Shown here in pieces: positions 34,030-43,455 of a stretch of 54,487 nucleotides of DNA (positions are counted from its first letter, which is position 1; each line of letters opens with the position of its first letter). The notes beneath the pieces were generated by a model. That model was not told the DNA's origin and made no database searches. It was given only the letters and a program-made list of their open reading frames with translations. The position numbers were made by a program, and so were the translations under genes. The stretch comes from Candidatus Sumerlaeia bacterium (GTDB lineage Bacteria > Sumerlaeota > Sumerlaeia > SLMS01 > JAHLLQ01), in the NCBI GenBank assembly GCA_019634695.1, contig JAHCAW010000025.1, positions 1-54,487 on the forward strand. The letters run 5' to 3'.

Positions 34030-35500
34030 CGGCGCGGGCGCTCTCGTTGCCGAGCCGATCGACAGCCGAGACGGCCATCACGCGCGGGGGCGCGGCGCCG
34101 GCCCGCAGGCGCAGTGACGTCTGGTGCGCCGGCATGACATCCATCCACCAACGCCCCCCCACGTCGGCCATCACCACCCACAGGAACGGTGACTGACCGC
34201 GCGCCTGCCAGTGAAGAGTCGACGACTGCGGGTCGAACTGCACGAGCGGCGCCTCCGGGGTCGTGTTGCCCAGCCATGGGGTTGGCGGCACGAGTGCCGG
34301 CCACGGGTAGGTCTGCCTCGCAAGGGCGTCCGACAGACCGCCACGATTCTCCGTCAGCCACTGCATTCGGAACATTACGTGTCCGGTCGAGCCTGCCCGC
34401 TGGCGCGTCAGCCCCACCTGGTCGAGCACTTCCTTGACGTCATACTTCTCGGGAATGTTGTGGATCGCAATGCCCGGCCAGATATGGCGGCGTTGGCGAT
34501 TCTCCGCAATCCACCAGTCGAGCAGCACCGGGAAGCTCTGCCCTTGGGCGGCGATGGACCAGTAGAGCTGCGGCGACATGTAGTCCACGATGCCCTCCTG
34601 CAACCACAGGCGCGCATCGGCGAACAACTCCTCGTAGGCGTTGAGCCCACGAACGCCGGCTGGATGGCCCGGCTGCCAGATGCCGAAGGGGCTGATGCCG
34701 AACCGCACGGTTGGGCGCGTGCGCTTGATCTCGGCCGACACCTGGCGCAGGAACGTGTTCACGCCCTCGCGCCGCCAGTCGTTCTTGCTCAGCGTCCCGC
34801 CGCTCGCGCGATAGGCCTGATACGCGGCGTCATCGGGGAACGGCACATCCTTCACCGGATACGGGTAGAAATAGTCGTCGAAGTGCACGCCGTCCACGTC
34901 GTAGCGCGACACGACGTCCCGGATGACTTCGACCATGTGCTGCTGGACGGCCGGGCTCGTCGGCATCAGCCACAGGAAGCGGTCGTACTCGACCATGTGC
35001 TCCGGATTGCGGACGCCGAAATGGTTGGGAGCCAGCCGCGAGCGGTCCTTGGACAGGGCGGCGCGGTAGGGATTGAACCAGGCATGCAGCTCGAGGCCGC
35101 GGGCGTGGGCCTCGCGGACGGCGAACTCGAGCGGGTCCCAGGCGGGGTCGGGAGCGCGTCCCTGCTGACCGGTCAGTCCATCGGACCACGGGGCCAGAGT
35201 GGTGGGGTAGAAGGCATCGCCGGCCGGGCGCACCTGAAAGATCACGGCGTTGAACTTCATCTCGCGCGCCTTCTCGAACAGCCGGCGCAGCTCCTCCTGC
35301 TGCGCGGCGACCGGCAGGCCCTTGCGCGACGGCCAATCGAGATTCGACACGGTGGCGACCCAGACGCCGCGGAACTCGCGCGGCACCGCTGGCAGGGCCT
35401 CGGCGGCTTGGGCGCCGGCGCGGCCGGCAAGGCTTGCCAGCAGCAGGCACAGAATCCACCGCACGGCATGCAATCCTCGTGGCTGTCGGTTCACGGCCAT
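34016..35500 (-). CDS. GHL10/DUF187 family secreted glycosidase-like protein
   Basis: This is a 494-residue protein with a signal peptide (WILCLLLASLAGRAGA, about 15-30). The catalytic domain is a TIM barrel of the GHL10 (DUF187, YngK-like) family: REFRGVWVATVSNLDWPS, FNAVIFQVRPAGDAFY, LELHAWFNPYRAA, YDVDGVHFDDYFYPYP, VRFGISPFGIW, VDYMSPQLYW. Members act on polysaccharides or peptidoglycan-linked glycans; the substrate is not readable. A C-terminal beta domain (about 400-494) resembles fibronectin type III. GGGAGG sits directly before a first ATG (35506) and 6 nt before the second (35500), so the second is the better start. Confidence 0.88.
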   Translation of the reverse strand: MAVNRQPRGLHAVRWILCLLLASLAGRAGAQAAEALPAVPREFRGVWVATVSNLDWPSRKGLPVAAQQEELRRLFEKAREMKFNAVIFQVRPAGDAFYPTTLAPWSDGLTGQQGRAPDPAWDPLEFAVREAHARGLELHAWFNPYRAALSKDRSRLAPNHFGVRNPEHMVEYDRFLWLMPTSPAVQQHMVEVIRDVVSRYDVDGVHFDDYFYPYPVKDVPFPDDAAYQAYRASGGTLSKNDWRREGVNTFLRQVSAEIKRTRPTVRFGISPFGIWQPGHPAGVRGLNAYEELFADARLWLQEGIVDYMSPQLYWSIAAQGQSFPVLLDWWIAENRQRRHIWPGIAIHNIPEKYDVKEVLDQVGLTRQRAGSTGHVMFRMQWLTENRGGLSDALARQTYPWPALVPPTPWLGNTTPEAPLVQFDPQSSTLHWQARGQSPFLWVVMADVGGRWWMDVMPAHQTSLRLRAGAAPPRVMAVSAVDRLGNESARAVIRP

Positions 35501-35693
35501 GGACATCCTCCCGGCAAAGGCGATAAGCTGGCGAGAACGTCGACAAGCCGGACTACCGGCGCAAGCCCTTCAAGCCCCCTCCCGCGCAACAGCGGCACCC
35601 GGGTTGCTCCCTTGACACGGACGGCCGCTCCAGCCCCCTGCTGTGGGCCGGAACGATACACTCGTCCCCCATCCCCGCATCCGGACTCCCTCC

Positions 35694-36836
35694 ATGGCCA
35701 AGCGCGACTACTACGAGGTCCTCGGGGTCGAGCGCACGGCCACTCAGGAGGAGATCAAGAAGTCATACCGCAAGGTGGCGCTGAAGTTCCATCCGGACCG
35801 CAACCCGGGCAACCCGGAGGCGGAGGAGAGCTTCAAGGAGGCGGCCGAGGCGTACGAGGTCCTCGGCGACCAGGAAAAGCGCGCGCGCTACGACCGCTAC
35901 GGGCACGAGGGCGTGAAGACCGCGTTCGGGTCGGGCGGCTTCCAGTGGAGCGACTTCCACCACGCCTCGGAGATGGAGGACATCTTCGGGGGACTGTTCA
36001 GCGCATTCTTCGGCGGGGCGAACCCGTTCGGGGGCGGGCGTGGCGGCCCCCGCGGCCGCGACATCCGCATGCGCTACCCGTTGACGCTGGAGGAGGCGTT
36101 CTCGGGCACGAAGGCCAAGGTTTCGTTCGAGCGCCGCGAGGTCTGCTCGCCCTGCGCGGGCAGCGGGGCGGCGGCCGGCTCGAAGCCCGAGCGTTGTCCG
36201 CGCTGCGGCGGCTCGGGCACCGTGCGCCTCAGCCGGGGCTTCTTCTCGGTGCAGACCACCTGCGACCAGTGCGGCGGCGCCGGCACGATCATCTCGCGCC
36301 CCTGCCCCGACTGCCGCGGCGAGGGGCTGGTGCCGCGCAAGGTCGAGCTGACCTTCGACATTCCGGGCGGCGTGGACGACGGCATGAGCCTGCGCCTGCG
36401 CGGCGAGGGCGAACCCGCCCCCCAGGGGCGCGGCGAACGCGGCGACCTCTACGTCAACTTCCAGATGCGCGAGCACGATCTCTACACGCGCGAGGGGCCG
36501 CACATCCATCTCGATCTGCCGGTCTCGATCACACAGTGCGCGCTCGGGGCCGAGGTGCGCGTGCCGACGTTGCATGGCGAACAGATCGTCAACGTGCCGA
36601 CCGGCACGCAGTCGCACACCGTCTTCCGGCTGCGCGGCAAGGGCATGCCGGCGGGCAACGGCGCCTTCGGCGACCAGTTCGTGCGCGCCATCGTCGTCAC
36701 GCCGCGCAAGCTCAACGACCGCCAGCGCGAACTGCTGCTGGCGCTCGCCGAGGAGTCCCAGGAGGACTATCACTCCTGCCGCAAGAAGTCCTTCTTCGAG
36801 AAGCTGAAGGACACGATCGTCGATGTCGTGAGCTGA
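35694..36836 (+). CDS. dnaJ: Chaperone DnaJ
   Basis: This 380-residue type I J-protein stimulates DnaK ATPase. The J domain (1-70) carries HPD at 33-35 in [11 protein letters not shown] Gly/Phe-rich linker (about 75-115) follows, then a zinc-finger domain with four CxxCxGxG motifs ([32 protein letters not shown]), and the C-terminal substrate-binding and dimerisation domains. All key parts are present. ATG 35694 gives the standard [12 protein letters not shown] start. No dnaK or grpE lies in the window. It converges on glgB with 9 bp between stops. Confidence 0.96.
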   Translation: MAKRDYYEVLGVERTATQEEIKKSYRKVALKFHPDRNPGNPEAEESFKEAAEAYEVLGDQEKRARYDRYGHEGVKTAFGSGGFQWSDFHHASEMEDIFGGLFSAFFGGANPFGGGRGGPRGRDIRMRYPLTLEEAFSGTKAKVSFERREVCSPCAGSGAAAGSKPERCPRCGGSGTVRLSRGFFSVQTTCDQCGGAGTIISRPCPDCRGEGLVPRKVELTFDIPGGVDDGMSLRLRGEGEPAPQGRGERGDLYVNFQMREHDLYTREGPHIHLDLPVSITQCALGAEVRVPTLHGEQIVNVPTGTQSHTVFRLRGKGMPAGNGAFGDQFVRAIVVTPRKLNDRQRELLLALAEESQEDYHSCRKKSFFEKLKDTIVDVVS

Positions 36837-36845
36837 ACCGACGCG

Positions 36846-39065
36846 CTACGGCGTGGCGCGGCGGGGCCGCAGGACCAGACAGGCCAGCGGCGGCAGCGTC
36901 AGGTCCAGCGAGTGGTAGTGCCCGTGCATCGCCCAGTTCTCGGCCCATTTCCCGCCGTCGTTGCCCAGGTTGCTTCCGCCGTAGAGTTCCGAGTCCGTGT
37001 TGATGACCTCCTCGTAGAAGCACGGCCACGGCACGCCGATGCGATAGTGCTCGCGCGCCACCGGCGTGAAGTTCGACACGACCACCAGGTGGTCGCCGTT
37101 GTCGCCCCAGCGAATGTAGGAGAGCACCGAAGCGTGCGAGTCGTTGCAGTCGATCCACGTGAAGCCGCGCGGCTCCGTGTCGTACTTCCATAGCGCGGGC
37201 TCGGCCTGATACAGCCGGCCCAGATCCTCCAGAAGGTGCTCCACCTGCCCGTGCGGACCCTGCCCGGCCTGGTGCCAGTCGAGGCTCTTCGAGAAGTCCC
37301 ACTCCCGCCCCTGCGCATACTCGCAGCCCATGAAGACCAGCTTCTTGCCCGGATGCGTCCACATGTAGGCGAGGAACAACCGGTAGTTGGCGAACTGGCG
37401 CCAGCCGTCGCCCGGCATGCGTCCCAGCAGCGAGCCCTTGCCGTGCACGACCTCGTCGTGCGAAATCGGCAGGATGAAGTTCTCCGTGAACGCGTAGACC
37501 ATCGAGAAGGTCAGGTCGTTGTGGTGGTAGCTGCGGTGCACCGGATCCTTGGAGAAGTACTCCAGGGTGTCGTTCATCCAGCCCATGTTCCACTTGAAGG
37601 TGAAGCCGAGTCCGCCGACGTAGGTGGGGCGACTGACGCCCGTGAAGGCGGTGGACTCCTCGGCGATGGTGAAGGCGCCGGGGAACTGGCCGTGCAGCTC
37701 CTCGTTGAGCTGGCGCACGAATTCGATGGCCTCGAGGTTCTCCCGCCCGCCGAACTTGTTGGGCACCCACTCGCCTTCCTTGCGGCTGTAGTCGAGGTAG
37801 AGCATCGAGGCGACCGCGTCGACGCGCAGGCCGTCGATGTGGAATTCGTCCACCCAGAACAGCGCATTCGTGATGAGGAAGTTGCGGACCTCGTTGCGGC
37901 CGTAGTTGAAGATCAGCGTGCCCCAGTCCTTGTGCTCGCCCTGGCGCGGGTCCTCGTGTTCGTAAAGCGCCGTGCCGTCGAAGCGCCGCAGGCCGTGCGC
38001 ATCCTTCGGGAAGTGCGCCGGCACCCAATCGATGATCACGCCAATGCCGGCAGCGTGCAGCTCGTCGACGAGGAACTTGAAGTCGTCCGGCGTGCCGAAG
38101 CGGCTCGTCGGTGCGAAGTAGCCCGTCACCTGATAGCCCCACGAGCCGTCGAAGGGATGCTCGGCCAGCGGCAGGAACTCGATGAAGTTGAACCCGTAGC
38201 GCAGGCAGTGCGCGACTAGCATCGGGGCCAGATCCCGGTATCCCAGAAACTCGTCCGGGTCGTCGGGGCTGCGCATCCACGAGCCCAGGTGCACCTCGTA
38301 GATGGCCATCGGCTCGTAGAGCCAGTTGCGGTGGCTGCGCGCGGCGATCCATGCATCGTCGTTCCATGTGTAGCGACCGCGCCGCCAGACGATGCCGGCG
38401 GTCTCGGGGCGTCGCTGGGCATGGAAGGCGAACGGATCGAGCTTGAGCTGAAGCTGTCCGTCGCGCGTCTTGACCTCGAACTTGTACAGTTCTCCTCCGT
38501 CCAGGTCGGGCAGGAAGATCTCCCAGATGCCCGAGGCGCCCATGCGACGCATCGGGCACAGGCGTCCGTCCCAGCGGTTGAAGTCGCCGATGACGCTGAC
38601 GCGGCGCGCATTCGGCGCCCAGACGGCGAAGCTGATGCCCGAGATGCCGTCGATCGTCATGGGCTGCGCGCCCAGTTTGTCGTACAGGCGCCAGTGCCGT
38701 CCCTCTCCGACGAAGTGCAGATCCATCTCGCCCAGGGTCGGCAGGAAGCGATACGGGTCGCGGCGGATCCAGGTGTTGCCGTCGGTGAAGTGGAAGCGGT
38801 GCTGGTAGCGGTAGCGGGTGGCACGCTCGCGCGCGGGGATGCGCACTTCGAACACGCCGCCGGCGTGGATGCGGGTCATCTCGTGCGTGCGCGTCTCGCC
38901 GTCGAAGACAAGTTCGGCGCGTTGCGCGTCGGGGTGCATCGCGCGGAACACCAACACCGGTTCGCCCTTGGAGTCGGTGTCCGGGTGGACACCGAGCACG
39001 GCGTGGGGATCTCCGCTGTCGAGCGAGACGAGGGCGTCGAGTTCTGCCCGCGTGGGCTGTTTCAT
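36846..39065 (-). CDS. glgB: 1,4-alpha-glucan branching enzyme
   Basis: This 739-residue GH13 enzyme makes alpha-1,6 branches in glycogen. It has the long bacterial form: an N-terminal domain (about 1-110, SGDPHAVLGVHP), a CBM48 domain (ISFAVWAPNARRVSVIGDFN), the catalytic barrel and a C-terminal beta domain. Catalytic residues are visible in DGLRVDAVASML (nucleophile Asp), TIAEES (acid/base Glu) and PISHDEV (Asp). KHDWGT-like HKDWGTLIFNYGRNEV is typical. The 35 extra in-frame codons upstream of 39065 are non-homologous. No other glg genes are in the window, so this glgB stands alone. Confidence 0.97.
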   Translation of the reverse strand: MKQPTRAELDALVSLDSGDPHAVLGVHPDTDSKGEPVLVFRAMHPDAQRAELVFDGETRTHEMTRIHAGGVFEVRIPARERATRYRYQHRFHFTDGNTWIRRDPYRFLPTLGEMDLHFVGEGRHWRLYDKLGAQPMTIDGISGISFAVWAPNARRVSVIGDFNRWDGRLCPMRRMGASGIWEIFLPDLDGGELYKFEVKTRDGQLQLKLDPFAFHAQRRPETAGIVWRRGRYTWNDDAWIAARSHRNWLYEPMAIYEVHLGSWMRSPDDPDEFLGYRDLAPMLVAHCLRYGFNFIEFLPLAEHPFDGSWGYQVTGYFAPTSRFGTPDDFKFLVDELHAAGIGVIIDWVPAHFPKDAHGLRRFDGTALYEHEDPRQGEHKDWGTLIFNYGRNEVRNFLITNALFWVDEFHIDGLRVDAVASMLYLDYSRKEGEWVPNKFGGRENLEAIEFVRQLNEELHGQFPGAFTIAEESTAFTGVSRPTYVGGLGFTFKWNMGWMNDTLEYFSKDPVHRSYHHNDLTFSMVYAFTENFILPISHDEVVHGKGSLLGRMPGDGWRQFANYRLFLAYMWTHPGKKLVFMGCEYAQGREWDFSKSLDWHQAGQGPHGQVEHLLEDLGRLYQAEPALWKYDTEPRGFTWIDCNDSHASVLSYIRWGDNGDHLVVVSNFTPVAREHYRIGVPWPCFYEEVINTDSELYGGSNLGNDGGKWAENWAMHGHYHSLDLTLPPLACLVLRPRRATP

Positions 39066-39216
39066 GGGAGGGCTTCTCCGGTCTGCCGGTTGCGGGACGC
39101 GGGGCGTCCCCGTGCTTTGGGGCGACGTGTCAGGCAGCGAGGATGGAGCGGCGGCTGTCGCGGACTCCATCTGTTTTGGGGGATCGGGAGCGCCGGGCGA
39201 TAAAAACAGGGGCCTG

Positions 39217-40038
39217 TCAGGAACGCGGCTTGGCCGGTTCTTCCTTGTAACGGACGATCTTCCAGCCCTTTGGGGTCTGCTTCAGGGAGAAGGTCAACTT
39301 GCGGACGACCGTGCGGCCTTCGCCGCTGTCCTCCCGTTCGATGGTGACCCGCCCCATGTCGCCGACCGTGTAGTCGTCCAACACGCGGACAATCTGCTGG
39401 GTGCGGTGGCTGCCGGGCTCGGCGAAGGCCTGGTCGCGCCGGAATCGGTACTCGTCCAGCGGGAAGTGCCCGACGATCGCCTGGTCCATGCAGGCGTATT
39501 CCGTCTCCCAGTTGCGGGTGTTCCATGCCTCGACGTAGGTGTGCACCAGTTCGACGGGGCTCAGGGTGGTGACATCGACGGGCCGGGGCGTGGCACGCGC
39601 GGGCAGCGGCGCCGGTGTGTTGCGCGCCTGGGCGCCGCCCTCGGCGCGCACCGAGCGATACGACCCGCGGCGGAAGATGAACTCAACGCGGCCCAGAAGA
39701 TCGAGCGGATCGAAGGGCTTGCAGATGTACTCGTCGACGCCGAGACCGCGCGCCCAATACTCCTCCGGCTTGTCGCTGTCCTCGCCCACGGCCGACAACA
39801 CGATGATCGGCGTGTTCTCGAACTTGGGCTTCTGGCGCAGGCGCTTGAGCACCTCCAGGCCCGAGACGCGCGGCATCATCAGGTCGCAGATGATCAGATC
39901 CGGCTCCTCCGTGTCGGCCTGACGCAACCCCTCCTCGCCACCCTCGGCGCAGCGCACCGTGTAGCCTTTCGTCTTCAGGACGCTACGGACGACCTCCAGA
40001 ACGTCGCGCTCGTCGTCGATGACCAGGATCTTCTTCAT
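39217..40038 (-). CDS. Response regulator with NTF2-like (SnoaL/DUF4440-type) C-terminal domain
   Basis: This is a 273-residue protein. Residues 1-125 are a receiver with D9/E10 acidic residues (VIDDERD), phosphoacceptor D52 (IICDLMMPRVSG) and Lys in CKPFDP. A Pro/Ala linker (about 143-165) leads to a second domain (about 168-265). Its pattern VELVHTYVEAWNTRNWETEYACMD, split by eye into a helix pair, and its C-terminal strand WKIVRY resemble the NTF2-like cone fold. There is no DNA-binding domain, so output is probably by protein or small-ligand binding. No kinase gene adjoins. The upstream frame from 40140 to 40038 lacks homology; ATG 40038 starts the receiver correctly. Confidence 0.8.
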   Translation of the reverse strand: MKKILVIDDERDVLEVVRSVLKTKGYTVRCAEGGEEGLRQADTEEPDLIICDLMMPRVSGLEVLKRLRQKPKFENTPIIVLSAVGEDSDKPEEYWARGLGVDEYICKPFDPLDLLGRVEFIFRRGSYRSVRAEGGAQARNTPAPLPARATPRPVDVTTLSPVELVHTYVEAWNTRNWETEYACMDQAIVGHFPLDEYRFRRDQAFAEPGSHRTQQIVRVLDDYTVGDMGRVTIEREDSGEGRTVVRKLTFSLKQTPKGWKIVRYKEEPAKPRS

Positions 40039-40084
40039 GGGGTTGCGGGAATGCCGCCTGTCACTACGTTTGGATATCGGGACG

Positions 40085-40090
40085 TATAAT
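40085..40090 (+). promoter_or_regulatory. Possible -10 box for superoxide dismutase gene
   Basis: A perfect TATAAT hexamer lies in the divergent 200-bp gap between the receiver gene and the SOD gene, in a locally AT-rich stretch. No good -35 hexamer is visible 16-18 bp upstream (cactac). It is 153 bp from the SOD start codon. Confidence 0.3.
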
Positions 40091-40242
40091 TGGAACAGCG
40101 TTCGCGACAAGGATGGGGCCGAGACCGGCCCGGCCGTCAATGGCGAATCCTTTCAGGCCGGGCTTGATTCGGCGGGCGACCGCACGGCAGCATTCCGACA
40201 GGGTGCCGGCCGCGCCCGAATCCGCGAAAGGACACCGCACCG

Positions 40243-41010
40243 ATGACCGCCAACCGCAGAGACTTTCTCGTCGGAAGCAGCGCCATTCTCGCTGCTGCCG
40301 CCTCCGGCCTTGCCTTCGCCCAGGAGGCCACCCCCGAGGCCCCCGCGGGCGCGCTTCAGGGCCACGCCAAGCTTGTGACCCAACTCGTTCCCGGGGCCAT
40401 CGACGACTCCGGCAAGTGGGTGCTTCCCGCGCTGCGCTACGACTACAACGCCCTCGAGCCCCACATCGACGCGCAGACCATGGAAATCCACCACAGCCGC
40501 CACCACGCGGCCTACGTCAACGGCCTGATCGAGGCGGAGGCCAGGATGGCCGATGCCCGGGCAAGCGGCGACAACGCCCTCATCGAGTACTGGACGCGCA
40601 AGGCCTCGTTCAACGGCGGCGGCCACTTTCTCCATTGTCTGTTCTGGGACTGCATGTCGCCCGAGGGCGCCGGCGGCGAGCCGCGCGGCCAGCTTGCCCG
40701 CCAGATCGAAAAGCAGTTCGGCAGCTTTCAGGCCTTCCGCGACCAGTTCTCCGCCGCCGCCCGCACCGTCGAGGGCTCGGGCTGGGGCATCCTCGGCTAT
40801 CAGATTGCCGGCGCACGCCTGACCATCCTGCAGGGGCTCAACCAGAACCTGCTGTCGCAGTGGGCCATCATCCCCCTGCTCGCCATCGACGTGTGGGAGC
40901 ACGCCTACTATCTCAAGTACCAGAACCGGCGCGCGGACTACGTCCAGGCGTGGTGGAATGTGGTGGACTGGAAGTCGGTCGGCCGCCGCTTTGAGATGCT
41001 GCACCACTGA
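40243..41010 (+). CDS. Tat-exported Fe/Mn superoxide dismutase
   Basis: This 255-residue enzyme detoxifies superoxide. The N terminus has a twin-arginine signal (NRRDFLVGSSA, residues 4-14; hydrophobic core to about 25; AFA end), so it is exported folded. Metal ligands fit H83 (EIHHSRHH), H131 (FLHCLFW), D216 and H220 (DVWEHAYY). Gly in the GGGH segment and Gln in LNQNLL (201) are the Mn-type pattern, so Mn or cambialistic use is predicted. A 25-residue linker precedes the mature enzyme fold. AAGGA lies 10-11 nt before the ATG. It converges on gmk. Confidence 0.93.
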   Translation: MTANRRDFLVGSSAILAAAASGLAFAQEATPEAPAGALQGHAKLVTQLVPGAIDDSGKWVLPALRYDYNALEPHIDAQTMEIHHSRHHAAYVNGLIEAEARMADARASGDNALIEYWTRKASFNGGGHFLHCLFWDCMSPEGAGGEPRGQLARQIEKQFGSFQAFRDQFSAAARTVEGSGWGILGYQIAGARLTILQGLNQNLLSQWAIIPLLAIDVWEHAYYLKYQNRRADYVQAWWNVVDWKSVGRRFEMLHH

Positions 41011-41053
41011 GATTCGTGGTTCGACTTCGGCCTGAGGCTCTTGTTTGCCGCGT

Positions 41054-41692
41054 TCAGACGTTTGATGGTTCTTCGCGGGGCAGGAACTCGATTTCGCCAA
41101 AGGCGTCTTTGATGTCGATGCGATGCGCGCGACAGCGCTCCGCCGTGATGATCGTGCGCATCGCCTCGATGGTGTCGTCCAGGTCGCGGTTGACCAGCAC
41201 ATAGTCGTAGTGCCGGGCGTAACGCACCTCATTGCGCGCATTCTGGAGGCGCACGCCGATGGCTTCCTCGTTGTCGAGCCCGCGGCCGCGCAGGCGTCGC
41301 TCGAGCGTGGCAATGCTCGGCGGCAACACGAAAATCATCACGGTGTCGGGACGCTTGCGCTTCAACTCCAGGCTGCCCTGCACGTCGATGTCGAGCAGCA
41401 CGTCCTCGCCCGCCTCCGTGCGGCGGTCCACCTCGCCGCGCAGCGTGCCGTAGTAGTTGCCGTGCACGCGTGCATGCTCGACGAAGGCATCCTCGGCGAC
41501 CAGGCGCTCGAACTGCTCAACGCTGCGGAAGTAGTACTCGACGCCGTCGCGCTCGTCGCCGCGCGGCGCGCGCGTCGTCACCGAAATCGAGTAGGCGAGA
41601 CCGGGGTCGTTCTGGCGCAGACGCCGCAGGATCGTCGACTTGCCGCCGCCTGAGGGCGCTGACACGACGAACAGAATGCCCTGCCGGAACAT
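41054..41692 (-). CDS. gmk: Guanylate kinase
   Basis: This 212-residue kinase converts GMP to GDP. It begins MFRQGILFVVSAPSGGGKST, with the P-loop APSGGGKST. It continues with the GMP-binding SVTTRAPRGDERDGVEYYF and GNYYGT, and the LDIDVQG motif. Length fits the family. An in-frame TTG at 41755 would add 21 residues and is less likely, because Gmk proteins usually start a few residues before the first strand. It lies 107 bp downstream of the transporter gene on the same strand. rpoZ, a common downstream neighbour, is not present. Confidence 0.95.
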   Translation of the reverse strand: MFRQGILFVVSAPSGGGKSTILRRLRQNDPGLAYSISVTTRAPRGDERDGVEYYFRSVEQFERLVAEDAFVEHARVHGNYYGTLRGEVDRRTEAGEDVLLDIDVQGSLELKRKRPDTVMIFVLPPSIATLERRLRGRGLDNEEAIGVRLQNARNEVRYARHYDYVLVNRDLDDTIEAMRTIITAERCRAHRIDIKDAFGEIEFLPREEPSNV

Positions 41693-41799
41693 GAGGAACT
41701 CGAGCACGCGCCGCACTCCGCAGAGGCCCCGCAAACCGGGCCAGACTTTGGCCAAGCCTGCGGTCCCGCGAATCCGGTGTCAAGGGGCGGCCCGACCGG

Positions 41800-43425
41800 T
41801 CACGCGTAGCCCACCGCGATCGCCAGCGCCAGCGCCCCGCAGCCGACCACCAGCAGCAGCAACTCCAGCGGCAGCAGCCATTTCGCCCAGCGCTCCCACG
41901 GAATCTCGGCGATCCCCAGCACGCTCATCGTCACCGCCGACGTCGGGATGATCATGTTGCCGAAACCGTCGCCCATCTGGAACGCCAGCACCGCCGTCTG
42001 GCGCGAAATGCCCACCAGGTCGCTCAGCGGTGCCATGATCGGCATCGTCATCGCCGCCTGGCCGCTGCCCGACGGCACGAAGAAGTTCAGCACCGTCTGG
42101 AACAGGAACATCAGGCAGGCCGCCACCACCGAGTGCGTCTGGTTCAGCCCCGCCGCCACCGCGTTCAGGATCGTGTCCAGCACCCGCCCGTCCTCCATCA
42201 CCCGCACGATGCCGGCGCTCACCGCCACGATCAGCGCCGCGCCGGCGAGGTCCGACGCCCCGCGCACGAAGGACGTCGCCGCCTTCTCCATGTTCAGCCG
42301 CCCGGCAATCGCCGCCAGCAGTCCCATCCCGACGAACACGCCGCTCAACTCCTCCATGTACCACCCGCGCTGCGTCACGCCCCAGACGAGCAGCCCCATG
42401 CCCCCCGCGAAAATGCCCAGCACCAGCCACTCGCGCGTGCCCAACTCGTGCGACGTTCCGTCGGCCGCCTCGAACTTGTGGATCAACTTCCGGTCGTTCT
42501 CGAACGTCGGCGACAACTCCGGGCGCCGCTTCACCCGCGTCGCCCACCACATCGTGTAACCGATCCCCACGCCCGTCACCACGAACCACAGACCGATGCG
42601 GAAGCCCATGCCGCTGAGCGGCTGCAACTCCGCGATACCCTGCGCAATCTGAACGGTGAAGGGATTGAAGAACGCACCGGCGAACCCCAGCCCTGCCGCC
42701 AGGAAGCTCATGCACAACCCCGTGATCGCGTCGTACCCCATGCGGATCGCCAGCGGGATTGTCACCAGCACGAACGGGATCACCTCCTCGCTCATGCCGA
42801 AGATGGCGCCGCCGAGACTAAACATCACCATCAGGGCGGGGATCACCAGCCATTCAGTGCCCGAACGCGACAAAGCGGCCACCGCCGACCGCAAAGCGGC
42901 ATCCACCGCGCCCGTCGCCAGCACCATCCCGAACGCGCCGCCCAGCAGCAGGATGAAGGCGATCACCTCCGCCTTGGCCTGAAAACCCCGGATCGGCGCC
43001 ATCACCACCTGGCCGAGCACGTCGGTCGCGCGCGCGAAGGAACTGTCGTAGGCGGTGCGCTCGACGCGCGCGTAGCTGCCCGGCACGACGACAGTGCGCG
43101 TCCGCGTCCGGTAGACCGGCACGAGCACCGTCTGGCCCACGCGCAGCGTCTCGACTTCGCTCCCCGACGCATCCCGCCACGGGTGGCGCAACGAGGCCGC
43201 ATCACCCACCGCGGCCGCGATCGATTCGCGCGTGTCGCCCTCGGCCACCACGTGCTCGACGCTGGCGATGTCCCCGACCTTGAAGGTCTTTGCCTCGCGC
43301 TGGAACGTCCCGGGCGGCAGCACCTGCGCTGCCAGCGCCGCGAGGATCAGAATGCTGCCGATGACCGCCAGAGTGGGGGGCATGCGCAGACGAACGGCGG
43401 ACGAGGGACTCGTGGGCTGGGACAC
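41800..43425 (-). CDS. YfcC-family transporter with a LysM-like periplasmic insertion
   Basis: This 541-residue inner-membrane transporter belongs to the YfcC/DcuC-related group (ArsB/NhaC-like ion transporter superfamily), predicted to move amino acids, peptides or dicarboxylates. It has about 12 helices. Family motifs include GGAFGMVLATGAVDAAL, SLGGAIFGMSEEVIPF, FFVPSGSGQAAMTMPIMAPL and GFGNMIIPTSA. The loop after helix 1 holds residues 57-104, EHVVAEGDTRESIAAAVGD to LRVGQTVLVPV, with the spacing and end motif of a LysM domain. YfcC proteins normally continue straight to TVVVPGSY, which follows here at 111. The start is GTG 43425 with CGGAG 7 nt upstream. It lies 30 bp after the cyanophycinase-like gene. 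Confidence 0.88.
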   Translation of the reverse strand: MSQPTSPSSAVRLRMPPTLAVIGSILILAALAAQVLPPGTFQREAKTFKVGDIASVEHVVAEGDTRESIAAAVGDAASLRHPWRDASGSEVETLRVGQTVLVPVYRTRTRTVVVPGSYARVERTAYDSSFARATDVLGQVVMAPIRGFQAKAEVIAFILLLGGAFGMVLATGAVDAALRSAVAALSRSGTEWLVIPALMVMFSLGGAIFGMSEEVIPFVLVTIPLAIRMGYDAITGLCMSFLAAGLGFAGAFFNPFTVQIAQGIAELQPLSGMGFRIGLWFVVTGVGIGYTMWWATRVKRRPELSPTFENDRKLIHKFEAADGTSHELGTREWLVLGIFAGGMGLLVWGVTQRGWYMEELSGVFVGMGLLAAIAGRLNMEKAATSFVRGASDLAGAALIVAVSAGIVRVMEDGRVLDTILNAVAAGLNQTHSVVAACLMFLFQTVLNFFVPSGSGQAAMTMPIMAPLSDLVGISRQTAVLAFQMGDGFGNMIIPTSAVTMSVLGIAEIPWERWAKWLLPLELLLLVVGCGALALAIAVGYA

Positions 43426-43455
43426 CGGCGATCTCCGGGATGGTGGGGGTGCAGG

